64,000 nt of DNA from JBNKFV01 sp050289485 (lineage in GTDB: Bacteria > Pseudomonadota > Gammaproteobacteria > Pseudomonadales > Cellvibrionaceae), in NCBI GenBank assembly GCA_050289485.1, contig JBNKFV010000017.1:225311-289310 (forward strand), in the 5' to 3' direction. Numbering within the stretch: position 1 is the first letter of the stretch; each line of letters starts with the position of its first letter. The position numbers and the translations under genes are program-made. A model generated the notes under the pieces. That model had not been told where the DNA came from and searched no databases. It was given only the letters and a program-made list of their open reading frames with translations. This document shows positions 9,112 through 17,885 of the stretch, piece by piece.

Positions 9112-10095
9112 ATTACATCCCCAAATTGAGTTAATCCTCGACTACACCAACAACTCATTTTCAGGATAGTGAAAGCGGCTAGTACATAAGGGCAGTCGAA
9201 TATAACGGTGGTATTTTTGTTTTTACGCTTTACTGAGCACCAAACTACCAAACATCTTGGCTGAAAGCGGATTCATGATAGTTTTGTACAATTCAGACGA
9301 ACAACAACTAAAATACAAACGAACTGTTCAAAAAATGCAACGATCAATCTGGCCCGATAAATGCCCTATTTTTCCTCTGCACTCAAATCAGGTACCAGCA
9401 AAGAGCCATTTGCACTGCAAGCCGTTTATTGCCCTAACCGCCAGGCTAAATATGGCGACAGACAATGTAAGGTAATCGCAGCACATGTATATTCATCTCC
9501 CTAATTCTGGCGCTTAAGCCGTACATTACTACTAACCATACCGCCCCAAATTGAGCCAATACGTATCATGCCGGTGCAAAAAAATAGAGGGTTCCGACAC
9601 AATTATTCGTGCCAAATAGCCTTAACCTAACCGTAACCTGCACTTAAGAACAGGGACTTCACTAGCAGTAAAACATTCCACACAGAGCATATATCCAAAC
9701 GGATTGTTGACGAATAGGCATTAATAAGCAGACAATCAGAACAACTCAGTGCGCCAAAGCGCTGCTCCGAATAGTGTCTGTAATAACACTGGCACAGCTG
9801 TTACACAGCCTATGGAGCCACACAATTAACCCGGCAACAAAATAGATCTACTTATCTAGTTTGTTGCACACCTTGGAAATACCCACGGAATTTTGCTAAA
9901 CCCCTTGTATTTCCAAGGCTTACATTGACCTGCGGCCAATGGCGGCGCGTCCGGGCGCCGCTTCTTAACCCCACGATAAATGTTGCCGGGTTAATATAAC
10001 GAGAAAAAAATGCTCAGCATAAACAAGGCAGCAACAATGCAGCCTTGTTTTGACTGAGCAAAACACAATAACCGAACACACAAGGCTGATTACCT
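9112..10095. other. Long gene-free region (about 1 kb) between receptor and LysR genes
   Basis: No convincing coding sequence is seen; a 72-codon frame at 9257-9475 lacks a ribosome binding site and domain signal. The region holds a 12-bp inverted repeat (9871-9918), and a GC-rich hairpin GCGGCGC/GCGCCGC (9942-9961) that is not followed by a good T-run. It must contain the divergent promoters and may hide a small RNA. Confidence 0.5.
9871..9918. promoter_or_regulatory. 12-bp inverted repeat with 24-base spacer
   Basis: CCTTGGAAATAC (9871-9882) is matched exactly by GTATTTCCAAGG (9907-9918). It lies about 180 bases before the LysR start and could be a regulator site or the stem of a transcript leader. 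Confidence 0.45.
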
Positions 10096-11001
10096 ATGCG
10101 TAATAACGTTTATCTACACAACCTGCCTGCGCTCGTCGTGTTTGCCACCGTTGTAGACAAAGGAAACCTAACCAAAGCCGCAGAAGAGCTGGTATGTTCG
10201 AAAGCGGCCGTAAGCCGCCATATATCTAACCTGGAAGAACGTATTGGTTTCAAACTGCTGCACCGCACTACTCGTCAGGTTACGCTTACCCAGCAAGGGA
10301 AAGAACTCTACAACTGCTGTGCAAATATTATTGGTTCTATGGATGAAGCCAATCTATTAATTGAGGGCATTATCTCTGAACCAAGAGGTGAACTGAGAAT
10401 CACTGCCCCTCTGGCCTTTACCCTGCTCAAGAGTAAAGAAGTCATTCCCCATTATTTAAAAATGCATGAGCAGGTTTCGATTAATTTGACACTGGCAGAT
10501 CATCAGGTTGATCTTATTCCAGAAGGGTTTCATCTAGCGTTTTGGGTTGGCGAATCTTACAATTCATCATTTCACAAGGTGCGTGTACACACCTTCAAAA
10601 ATATTATCTGCGCTTCACCAGATTATCTAAAAGCCAACGGAACGCCGACAACCATTGAAGACCTGCTTGGACACAACTGTATTCAGGAAGAACACATGGG
10701 CAAGGTAACAAAATGGGTGCTGGGTAAAGACAATACTATTAAGGTCAACGGCAACCGACTCAAAAGCAACAGCGGCCGAGTTGCCCGAGAAGGTGCACTA
10801 GCGGGGCTTGGTATTGCTTACCTGCCCAGCTACCTGGTAGAAGAGGATATTCGCAACGGCAAGTTAACCCCTATTCTTGAAGATTATGTTACTGAAGATT
10901 TGCCTCTATACATAATGTACCCTGAAAGCCACCACCACATGGCAAAAGTTCGCACCTTTGTCGATTGTTGTCTTGACATGCACAAAGAAAAAACCGAATA
11001 A
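10096..11001 (+). CDS. LysR-family transcriptional regulator
   Basis: A 301-residue regulator with the standard layout: winged HTH at residues 5-65 (NLTKAAEELVCSKAAVSRHI, then RTTRQVTLTQQG) and a periplasmic-binding-like effector domain from about 90 to 295. Within the effector domain, DYL and LAGLGIAYLPSYLV are typical of the CrgA/DsdC-like subgroup. It is transcribed away from the receptor-sulfatase pair across a 1-kb gap and may control those genes. The effector is not known. Confidence 0.9.
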   Translation: MRNNVYLHNLPALVVFATVVDKGNLTKAAEELVCSKAAVSRHISNLEERIGFKLLHRTTRQVTLTQQGKELYNCCANIIGSMDEANLLIEGIISEPRGELRITAPLAFTLLKSKEVIPHYLKMHEQVSINLTLADHQVDLIPEGFHLAFWVGESYNSSFHKVRVHTFKNIICASPDYLKANGTPTTIEDLLGHNCIQEEHMGKVTKWVLGKDNTIKVNGNRLKSNSGRVAREGALAGLGIAYLPSYLVEEDIRNGKLTPILEDYVTEDLPLYIMYPESHHHMAKVRTFVDCCLDMHKEKTE

Positions 11002-11039
11002 ATACCCAGCGTGCGGCTTACACTGCGGCACGCAATCTA

Positions 11040-12146
11040 TCAAAGCCAGTCATTTAGCTCGATGCCGATACCCAGAGTTTCCATCTTTACATCGTAATCG
11101 ATAAGGCTTTCGCCGTATCCGTTAAAATATTTTATATAACCACCAACCCGTTTTCCCAAAGGGAAACTCCAGCCAATTTCCGTGGCATGGCGGTTACCAC
11201 TGGAGAAATAATTACGTAATTTCACACTGATAGTGTGGTTCCCAACACTATAAGCGCTCTGAAATTCACCATTGCCAAGATAATCTTCAATATCGGGATT
11301 ATCATCGCCGTTAGGGTCACCGGGATAATCTTCACCGTCTTCAGGTATGCGATACCAAGCTCGCACCATAAATGCAAAATTGTCTTTTTCCCATACACTG
11401 TGTGCAATCACACGGTTCCAGCTGCGCGACAGATCACCCGACTGACCGTTCGACTGATGATTGATGCCGACACCGTTGGTGACGTTACGAACGCCCCATA
11501 ACTCATAGCTGGAATCAAAATCGACCCAGACCTCCGGCTGATGATTGGTTTCACGGAAAGGGCGTGACAACTTACCGTTATAGGCCTGCCAGAAGGAGTG
11601 GTTAGTGTAACCGGCATACAATGTGCCTTCACCAAAGAGCACCCCCCTTGCCAAAGTTGCTTTAATACTTACCTGAAATTCAACCTCAGCTGATTCCAAC
11701 TGACCGTTGTAATCGTCGAGAAACGGGGTTTGATTGGGCGAACGAGTGTAAGTATAGGGGAGTACGTAATTGGGCTTATGAGGTTCCAGTGCAAAGCGGT
11801 TCTGGTAGGCTGCATTTTCCAACGCTTTGCGTCGGCCTGCAGCGCCCAACTTGGCAGACTGATGATATTCAGACTTCGCCGTTTCTCTTGCCTCCACCAC
11901 TTTTTCTTCAATGTTGGTGGGCGCATCGGAATCTGCCGAGTCAGCACTGAGGACTTGATCACATTGTTCTCGAATTTGCGCAGCAGTCATTGTTTCAGGG
12001 GCGCTGCCAAGCGTTTCCAGCAAACAGATATTCTGTGCCGTATTGGCCGATACTGGTATAACCGGTACGCAGCTTAACAAGGCCAGCATCCTTTTTGACC
12101 GGTTTCTTGTGGGTAGGATTAACGCCCTAAATCGTTGTTTTTTCAC
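11040..12146 (-). CDS. pldA: Outer-membrane phospholipase A1
   Basis: OMPLA hydrolyses phospholipids that reach the outer leaflet. The beta-barrel C-terminal two thirds contains the family active-site string GINHQSNGQSG (His and Ser near residues 229-231) and a downstream WNR that supplies the asparagine. A signal peptide ends near VPVIPVSA, and the last residues GIELNDWL suit barrel insertion. The mature N-terminal extension of about 100 residues, Glu/Ala rich, is longer than in E. coli. I prefer GTG at 12146 (368 aa), with TGGGAGTG eight bases upstream, to the more upstream start at 12188. It overlaps the preceding dehydrogenase by 20 bases, so the two are likely translated together. Confidence 0.9.
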   Translation of the reverse strand: MKKQRFRALILPTRNRSKRMLALLSCVPVIPVSANTAQNICLLETLGSAPETMTAAQIREQCDQVLSADSADSDAPTNIEEKVVEARETAKSEYHQSAKLGAAGRRKALENAAYQNRFALEPHKPNYVLPYTYTRSPNQTPFLDDYNGQLESAEVEFQVSIKATLARGVLFGEGTLYAGYTNHSFWQAYNGKLSRPFRETNHQPEVWVDFDSSYELWGVRNVTNGVGINHQSNGQSGDLSRSWNRVIAHSVWEKDNFAFMVRAWYRIPEDGEDYPGDPNGDDNPDIEDYLGNGEFQSAYSVGNHTISVKLRNYFSSGNRHATEIGWSFPLGKRVGGYIKYFNGYGESLIDYDVKMETLGIGIELNDWL

Positions 12147-12939
12147 AATCACTCCCAGGAATAGCCGGAACCCCAACATGAGGTACACGGCGCAAACTTT
12201 CTACAGTTGAGCGAGTCATTAAAGGATCTACCCCTAATGACTCAAGCATTGCTTGTGAGCACTCCATTTCATGTAGACGACGTACGGCGTGGGTGGCAGT
12301 ACCCGCTACCAGACGTCCAACGGTTTCTTCGGTTGCACTGGCAATCTGCTGACTTAAGTTTTGCCAAAGCCAGTCGGCACAACCGGCTGCCTCCCCTGCT
12401 CGCATAGATTCGATCACTACCGCAGCCAGCCCTTTCATCATCACACTGCGTAACAATTTTCGCGCTGCAGCCTCCCCTGCTTCACCGGCTACCGTTTCTA
12501 CTGGCATGCCTAGAGCAGAAAACACTTCCTTAAACGATTCGGCAGCCGTACCGGCTACCATCACTGGGGTATACAGGCCGTGCCCCGGTACCAGGGTCAT
12601 TAGCGCCACATCCACAAAGGGAATGCCGTGCGCCTCGGCCAAACCTGCCAACTCACGCTTTACCGACGGTGCATTGGTGGAAAAGTCAGCATAAAATGCG
12701 TGGGGGGCTAGATCGTCGATACATTGCCGCATTGCGGTGTCGGCATCGCTCCCTGGAGTTACCGCGATCACGGCATCGGCCCTTGCAACAGCCTCTTGCG
12801 GAGTTTGGCAATGAATAACCCCGTCGGGCATCAGCACTGGCTTGGGATCGTAACCATTGACGATAACCCCTTTAGCGATGAGATCTGCCGCAATAAGCCC
12901 ACCTGCTTCACCAACACCCAGCACAGCAATTGTAGTCAT
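12127..12939 (-). CDS. NAD(P)-dependent oxidoreductase, 6-phosphogluconate dehydrogenase-like with DUF1932
   Basis: N-terminal Rossmann fold beginning AVLGVGEAGGLIAADL carries the GxGxxG dinucleotide motif, as in the beta-hydroxyacid dehydrogenase family. The C-terminal part from about residue 185 matches the DUF1932 helical domain. ATG at 12939 places the Rossmann strand directly at the N-terminus (270 aa); the open frame extends 16 codons further without a ribosome binding site. The substrate is unknown; relatives act on branched or aromatic 3-hydroxyacids. It is coupled by overlap to pldA, but no functional link is obvious. Confidence 0.8.
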   Translation of the reverse strand: MTTIAVLGVGEAGGLIAADLIAKGVIVNGYDPKPVLMPDGVIHCQTPQEAVARADAVIAVTPGSDADTAMRQCIDDLAPHAFYADFSTNAPSVKRELAGLAEAHGIPFVDVALMTLVPGHGLYTPVMVAGTAAESFKEVFSALGMPVETVAGEAGEAAARKLLRSVMMKGLAAVVIESMRAGEAAGCADWLWQNLSQQIASATEETVGRLVAGTATHAVRRLHEMECSQAMLESLGVDPLMTRSTVESLRRVPHVGVPAIPGSDCEKTTI

Positions 12940-13179
12940 GAAGTAAAACCATTTTTGTGACAATTTGAAAATACATTGCTTATACACAATGCGCCCACGA
13001 TCAGGTTAGGGCCATTGTATGTGATTCTGCCACTGGGTTAACAGCGACAGGAAAGCGCGTAAGGAAAGAACAGCAATCAGAATACAGCCTGAGGGTATAG
13101 CGAATCACTACTTCGCTAGTAAGCAATGGACGGAACTGGAAATTACGGACAAGAAATTACGAGCCTAGAAAGTATGGGC

Positions 13180-13755
13180 CTAGAAATTATAGGTAACTTT
13201 GACGTTTAGGCTTCTGTCAGACCACTTGAACTTGTACCCCATGCCTGCTTCATTCGCCGCAGCACCCATTTCATGCTCGCCTCTTAGCGCTTTCACCAGC
13301 AATGGGGATGTATGCTCAGCAACAAAGCTCTGCAGCCGATCGCTGATATCTTGTTTTTCTTTAAGCCGTTGACTACGCGAGTAAGAGGCAGACAGGTTAC
13401 GGAAGTTCCACTTTGGCATGGCAGCATACTGCCCCTTAGCCTCGGAAACACAGGGAGAGGAGTTAACGTTGCATGCATTTGCGAGGTGAAACGGCGACAT
13501 AACCAGAGTCACCAGCAATGCTGCTGTACGCAGCGTTCGCTGTGCAGCTAAGCACCGATATAGTTGTTGAGAGGTGATGGAGCGACGACGCAGTAAAATC
13601 TGGCCTAACAATGATCCGCTATAGGCCTGCTCGGCGAGGGCCTGGTTAAGCTGTCCCTTTTTGATCCAACCGCGTTTAAGCAACATTTGCCCCAGTAAAC
13701 TGGCAGATTGTTTTAAACGAGACACCGAAGTGACAGATTGCAGAACCGGTTTCAT
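13180..13755 (-). CDS. Membrane protein with MshEN-like repeats and a YNF-ending C-terminus (unknown)
   Basis: Residues 18-72 contain two copies of a pattern like LLGQMLLKRGWIKKGQL and LLGQILLRRRSITSQQL, each followed by an A..Q helix. This is the layout of MshEN, the c-di-GMP-binding N-domain of GspE/PilB-type ATPases, but the first arginine of the motif is replaced by leucine in both copies, so binding is doubtful. A hydrophobic segment (about 76-94, ending FHLANA) then crosses the membrane, and a polar domain of about 95 residues follows, ending VKVTYNF. AGAGGTAG precedes the ATG. The C-terminus resembles that of the protein at 43002-43559. No function can be assigned. Confidence 0.65.
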   Translation of the reverse strand: MKPVLQSVTSVSRLKQSASLLGQMLLKRGWIKKGQLNQALAEQAYSGSLLGQILLRRRSITSQQLYRCLAAQRTLRTAALLVTLVMSPFHLANACNVNSSPCVSEAKGQYAAMPKWNFRNLSASYSRSQRLKEKQDISDRLQSFVAEHTSPLLVKALRGEHEMGAAANEAGMGYKFKWSDRSLNVKVTYNF

Positions 13756-13906
13756 GGGCTACCTCTCAATGTGTACCCGTTAAATCAGCAAAGCGGCTGG
13801 TGTTGGCTAAGTTGTATGAAGTATGCCCAAATCTGCCCGATCAATCTGTGAACAACTCCACCCTTTTTGACCAGCTATTGCTTAGGCTGGACATTTGTCG
13901 TGTAAG

Positions 13907-15073
13907 TCACCCAACATCGGGGCCATTTAGCGACGCCAACCCAGCCAGCGGATGTGTGGTCCAGGGCGGCTCAAAATGCGCGTTGATGACAGATTCAGGC
14001 ACCTCGTGACAATTGGCATACTGCCATTTAGGCCGTTGGTCTTTATCAATTAATAGTGCTCTCACCCCTTCATAAAACTCAGGTTGCCGCACAATATTGG
14101 CAGCAAGCACCATATCGGCTTTGAAAATTGAGCATAAATCGCGTTCGCGGCAGCGGTGCAAATGCGCATCAATGAGGCACGCCGCGAGAGCCGACCCCTG
14201 TCTAAACGTGTCCAAGGCAGCCATCAGCCAAGCATCGTCACTCTGGTAAGCAAGCATTTGTGCCTCCACGTCTACCAGGCTGTCTTCCCCGCACAGGGCC
14301 AACAAGGTGTCTTCACGAACCGCCAGATCAGACGCCGGTAGCGAGACCGTTTCAGCCTGAGTGATCAGGCCAAGAAATTCATGGATAAGATGGGTGTTAT
14401 CGACCGGATTAGGCCCCCATGTGAGGCAAGCGAGCCCCTGTCGTAGCTTATGCCTTGAAACCACCGGTAAACAGTAGTCTGCCAATCCGGCATGCAGCGC
14501 ATCTGCGGCACTCAGCGCAACCCCCGTCAGGGCTATAAACCGCCCCACCACCCCAAGGCGGTTGAGAAACGCCGCAGCGCCCACATCGGTAAATAAACCT
14601 ATCGTAATTTCCGGCATGGCCAAGCGACTATTAGGGGTAACCACGCGAATATCCGCCGTCTGCATCAAGCCCATACCACCGCCCATCACGATACCCTCTC
14701 CCCAGCAGATAACCGGCTTGGGGTAGGTATGTAGCGCGTAATCAAGGCGGTACTCCTGCTGAAAGAACGTATCCCCTACCCGCGCACCCGCCTCGATATT
14801 ATGCTTTCCCGCTTTGTACAGCGCACGAATGTCGCCGCCGGCACAAAATGCCCTGTCACTACTGCTCTCCAGCCAGATACACACTATGCGAGGGTCCAGC
14901 TGCCAAGCATCCAACTGGTACTGAATGGCTTTAACAATATCGAGATTGAGGGCATTAAGACTACGCGCGGCATTCAGCGTAATAACACCAATGCGATAAT
15001 AGGCTTCGCCACGCACTTGCGCGCAGGCAATCTCTGTAAATATAACCGGGGGATCAGTGAGAGAAATATCCAT
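13907..15073 (-). CDS. 3-hydroxyisobutyryl-CoA hydrolase-like crotonase
   Basis: Crotonase-fold acyl-CoA enzyme. FCAGGDIRALY near residue 70 and the oxyanion-hole segment GGGMGLMQTADIRV near 120, followed by MPEITIGLFTDVGAA with its catalytic glutamate, are the hallmark of 3-hydroxyisobutyryl-CoA hydrolase (valine degradation), distinct from plain enoyl-CoA hydratases. The length of 388 residues fits HIBCH and is about 120 longer than a hydratase. ATG at 15073 is preferred to the TTG seven codons upstream. It stands alone between two unrelated genes, with no other valine genes in view. Confidence 0.87.
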   Translation of the reverse strand: MDISLTDPPVIFTEIACAQVRGEAYYRIGVITLNAARSLNALNLDIVKAIQYQLDAWQLDPRIVCIWLESSSDRAFCAGGDIRALYKAGKHNIEAGARVGDTFFQQEYRLDYALHTYPKPVICWGEGIVMGGGMGLMQTADIRVVTPNSRLAMPEITIGLFTDVGAAAFLNRLGVVGRFIALTGVALSAADALHAGLADYCLPVVSRHKLRQGLACLTWGPNPVDNTHLIHEFLGLITQAETVSLPASDLAVREDTLLALCGEDSLVDVEAQMLAYQSDDAWLMAALDTFRQGSALAACLIDAHLHRCRERDLCSIFKADMVLAANIVRQPEFYEGVRALLIDKDQRPKWQYANCHEVPESVINAHFEPPWTTHPLAGLASLNGPDVG

Positions 15074-15187
15074 ACTTGGGCAGCCTTCGTTCAATCGTTA
15101 GCCATAGAGAATAACAGCCTAGGGCTAACACTATTAACCCGGCAAGCATTATTGTCGGGTTAATAAGCGAGTATGGCCATGCACATA

Positions 15188-16774
15188 TCAGTCAGAGTGC
15201 TCTTGCGTGCCAGCTTTACGGTTCTCATCGCCAATCACGCGATTACGTCCGGCAGCCTTGGCTTCGTAGAGTTTTTTATCCGCCGGCACTACCAAGTTAT
15301 CTGACCATTGCTCCGGCGAAGGTTTGTAGCAAACATAACCACAAGAAATGGTAAACCTGACATGCTGGTTACCCGGCAAGCGCACAGAGAAATGCTCAGC
15401 CGCCAAACGCAGGTTTTCAAGTTTTTGATAAAACTCTTTCAGATAAATACCCGTGCAGACGATAAGAAACTCTTCACCACCATAGCGTACGCACCAATCA
15501 GTTTCACGCTGAAATATATTTTTCATAATACCCGCCAATCCCACCAAGCAACGGTCACCCACACTATGACCATAGCTGTCGTTGATGCGCTTGAAGTGAT
15601 CGATATCGAGCACAGCAATACCCAACGTTAATTTGTGTCGGTGAGTCATCTTCACCAAACCAGGCATATGCTTGGCCAGAAAGTTGCGATTTTTTAAATT
15701 GGTTAGTGCATCAGTTTCATTGATAAGCGCCAACTCGGTATTGGCTCGATCCAAGCGACGATTCATGCGGTACAGTTTACGATTGGAAAAGAGTACCAAA
15801 CCAAAGACCAGCGTCATTACCAGCCCGGCTATAATGATTTCTCGCTGCGTAAACGGTAGGCCCTTATACTCCTGCATTCGCTCGGCCAGCAGTTCATTAA
15901 GCAGTTTGGCATCAAGTTGTTCCAACGCCTTATTCATAATAGAGACCAACATTGGCATGTCGTCGCGAACCGCCATCCCCTGCTCCACGGGAAACGCCGC
16001 ATATCCCGCGACATGCAACTCCTCGTACTTTAGCTTTTGCAACGCATATAGTGCAGTGGGCAAGATATCCGCAAAGGCAAACACCTTACCTCGTGCAACC
16101 ATTTTTAGCGCCTCTTCAATGCGATCAACTTCAACCAATGTCAGTGCAGGATAATGCTGATGAAGCAACGCCACATTAGGGTAGCCCTTCAGCACAGCTA
16201 CTGACTGATCGCGAAGCGCAGAAAAGTTAAGCACTACCGGTGCATCGACACGGGTAACAAACACATTGTATTGCAACAGGTAGGAAACTGTTTTAATGAA
16301 GTTGTCTGCTGAAGATGGTTCACCCACGTAGGATGCAAGCACATCACATCGCCGATTGCGTAGCGCGGCCAGCGAAGCCTGCCAGCTCTCTGTCGGGACG
16401 ACTCTGAAAGGAATGGCAGTTTGTTCAGATACCACCTTCAGTGCATCCGCAATAACCCCTTGATAGTTCCCCACATTATCAATTTGCTGCAGGGGGGCAC
16501 GGCTGGGATCAACGCAGAGATTAACGTGCTGAAGGCTTTTGATAAAAAGCTTTTCCGACTCAGAAAACAAGGCGGCCCGGGCAATCACTGAAGGATAATC
16601 AGCTTCCGTCTGCGCCCATAAGGAGGCCGGGGCAAACAACATAATATACCCAATCAGAAGTACTACGAACCTTACTGTTAACACGCGCTTTAACCGCCCT
16701 ATGACTACAATTACTTTCAGACACCTGCCATGAAATGGCGGGCAATTGTACAAATATCTTCCAGAGATTGACAC
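15188..16774 (-). CDS. Diguanylate cyclase with periplasmic SBP_bac_3-type sensor
   Basis: Makes c-di-GMP in response to a periplasmic ligand. After a signal/anchor segment (residues about 30-55), residues 75-300 resemble an extracellular amino-acid-type binding protein (HVNLCVDPSRAP, then LKGYPNVALLH). A transmembrane helix near 318-335 leads to a GGDEF domain. The active site reads GGEEF at about 431-435, a functional variant, and RETD five residues before it is an intact inhibitory I-site, so product feedback is expected. The start is uncertain: the frame opens with GTG at 16774, but later starts at the signal peptide are possible. No phosphodiesterase domain is present. Confidence 0.88.
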   Translation of the reverse strand: MSISGRYLYNCPPFHGRCLKVIVVIGRLKRVLTVRFVVLLIGYIMLFAPASLWAQTEADYPSVIARAALFSESEKLFIKSLQHVNLCVDPSRAPLQQIDNVGNYQGVIADALKVVSEQTAIPFRVVPTESWQASLAALRNRRCDVLASYVGEPSSADNFIKTVSYLLQYNVFVTRVDAPVVLNFSALRDQSVAVLKGYPNVALLHQHYPALTLVEVDRIEEALKMVARGKVFAFADILPTALYALQKLKYEELHVAGYAAFPVEQGMAVRDDMPMLVSIMNKALEQLDAKLLNELLAERMQEYKGLPFTQREIIIAGLVMTLVFGLVLFSNRKLYRMNRRLDRANTELALINETDALTNLKNRNFLAKHMPGLVKMTHRHKLTLGIAVLDIDHFKRINDSYGHSVGDRCLVGLAGIMKNIFQRETDWCVRYGGEEFLIVCTGIYLKEFYQKLENLRLAAEHFSVRLPGNQHVRFTISCGYVCYKPSPEQWSDNLVVPADKKLYEAKAAGRNRVIGDENRKAGTQEHSD

Positions 16775-16984
16775 CTACCTCGACAAAAGAACGGCCGTTT
16801 TTAGTGCTTGAGCAAAAAGAAGTCTCACCAGACTGAATAGATACTCCAGCCCAAGAGGTAAAGGCAGCGATTTAGTTCGCTGTACATCGAATCGCAACAG
16901 ATATCGTAAGCGATTTTTCCGGCAGCAACGAGCGAGTAGTCATAAAGCCCACAAGAAACAGCTAGTAATGCAACCGATCAAAAC

Positions 16985-17432
16985 CCATACTTTAGTGCTA
17001 AACATAATGTATTTGGATATGCACTTGCCGACAATCCTGGACTACTGCCTTTTATTGCTGCCTGGGTGTTACAGTGGGCAGGCATAAGCCCATTTGGATT
17101 GTCCGGCACCACACTGTTTATCAAATACAGCGCCACCATGCTGGCCTTTATGGCCGGCACCCTTTGGTTACAAACGCTAGCAGCCCCTCAGGTACCAACA
17201 TGTACTGCTGCTATTCAGCAACCTTATCGCCGTGCTTGGTTTTTTCGCTACTGTACACCCACAGGTGCCCATCTTAATTTTGTTGGCGCAAGGATACTTT
17301 ATCCTGGTGTGCCTTGGGCAACTGGCGTACCACTGGCAGCAAGCAGTGCTAGATAATCAATATATGCTGACTCGCTGGATTGTCACTGGTATTGTGGTGG
17401 CCTTGCATCGAATAATGTACTCCACTACCTAA
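16985..17432 (+). pseudogene. DUF3429 membrane protein gene with a single frameshift
   Basis: Two frames encode one protein. The first, to about 17190, reads PGLLPFIAAW, then LFIKYSATMLAFMAGTLW, which matches DUF3429 (Y-S-A, F-x-G-G/W region). The second, from about 17193, continues VLLLFSNLIAVLGFFATV and ends with an LTRWIVTGIVVALH tail. Moving from one to the other needs one extra base near the CAGCCCCTCAGG stretch, so it could be a real mutation or a sequence error. The left end and start codon are unclear because stops lie upstream of 16946. DUF3429 genes commonly neighbour DUF393/DCC genes, as here. Confidence 0.6.
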
Positions 17433-17447
17433 CGACGACATAATATT

Positions 17448-17846
17448 ATGCGCCAAGCTCTCACTATTTTTTACGACAGCTATTGCCCGCTTTGTGTTAA
17501 AGAAATGCAGAAACTGGATGAACTAGACAAGAAAAATCAGCTTGCGTTTATAGACATTCATAGCACAACCTTTACCCTGGATTTTACGCATATAAATAAA
17601 GAGGCCGCCAACGAGATATTACATGCACAAGATAGCAATGGAATACTTTTAAAAGGCTTGGACGTTACCTATGAAGCCTGGCGACTGGTGGGAAAAGGGT
17701 ACTGGATAAAGCCTTTTCGCTGGCCTCTACTACGAACCATTGCGGATAAGTGCTACCTACTGTTTGCACGCCACCGTTACCAAATATCTTACTGTTTGAC
17801 AGGACAACAACCCTGCCAAAATGGTGCCTGCCTACCCAAAATTTAG
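17448..17846 (+). CDS. DCC-family (DUF393) thiol-disulfide oxidoreductase-like protein
   Basis: A 132-residue protein starting with the family hallmark FYDSYCPLC (residues 8-16; C-P-L-C is the redox-type pair), followed by FIDIHS and a C-terminal segment near the PF-R-WPL string. Two further cysteine pairs (YC/PC and GAC) sit at the end. It is predicted to be cytoplasmic. It starts 15 bases after the broken DUF3429 gene, with which it is probably linked. Its substrate is unknown in this family. Confidence 0.85.
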   Translation: MRQALTIFYDSYCPLCVKEMQKLDELDKKNQLAFIDIHSTTFTLDFTHINKEAANEILHAQDSNGILLKGLDVTYEAWRLVGKGYWIKPFRWPLLRTIADKCYLLFARHRYQISYCLTGQQPCQNGACLPKI

Positions 17847-17885
17847 CCAGCAGGCACCCGTAAACTCAGGGCCTGTTACCAGCCC

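Noticed and set aside
9257..9475. 72-codon frame in the intergenic region before LysR
   Set aside because: No ribosome binding site, odd composition and no domain; treated as noncoding.
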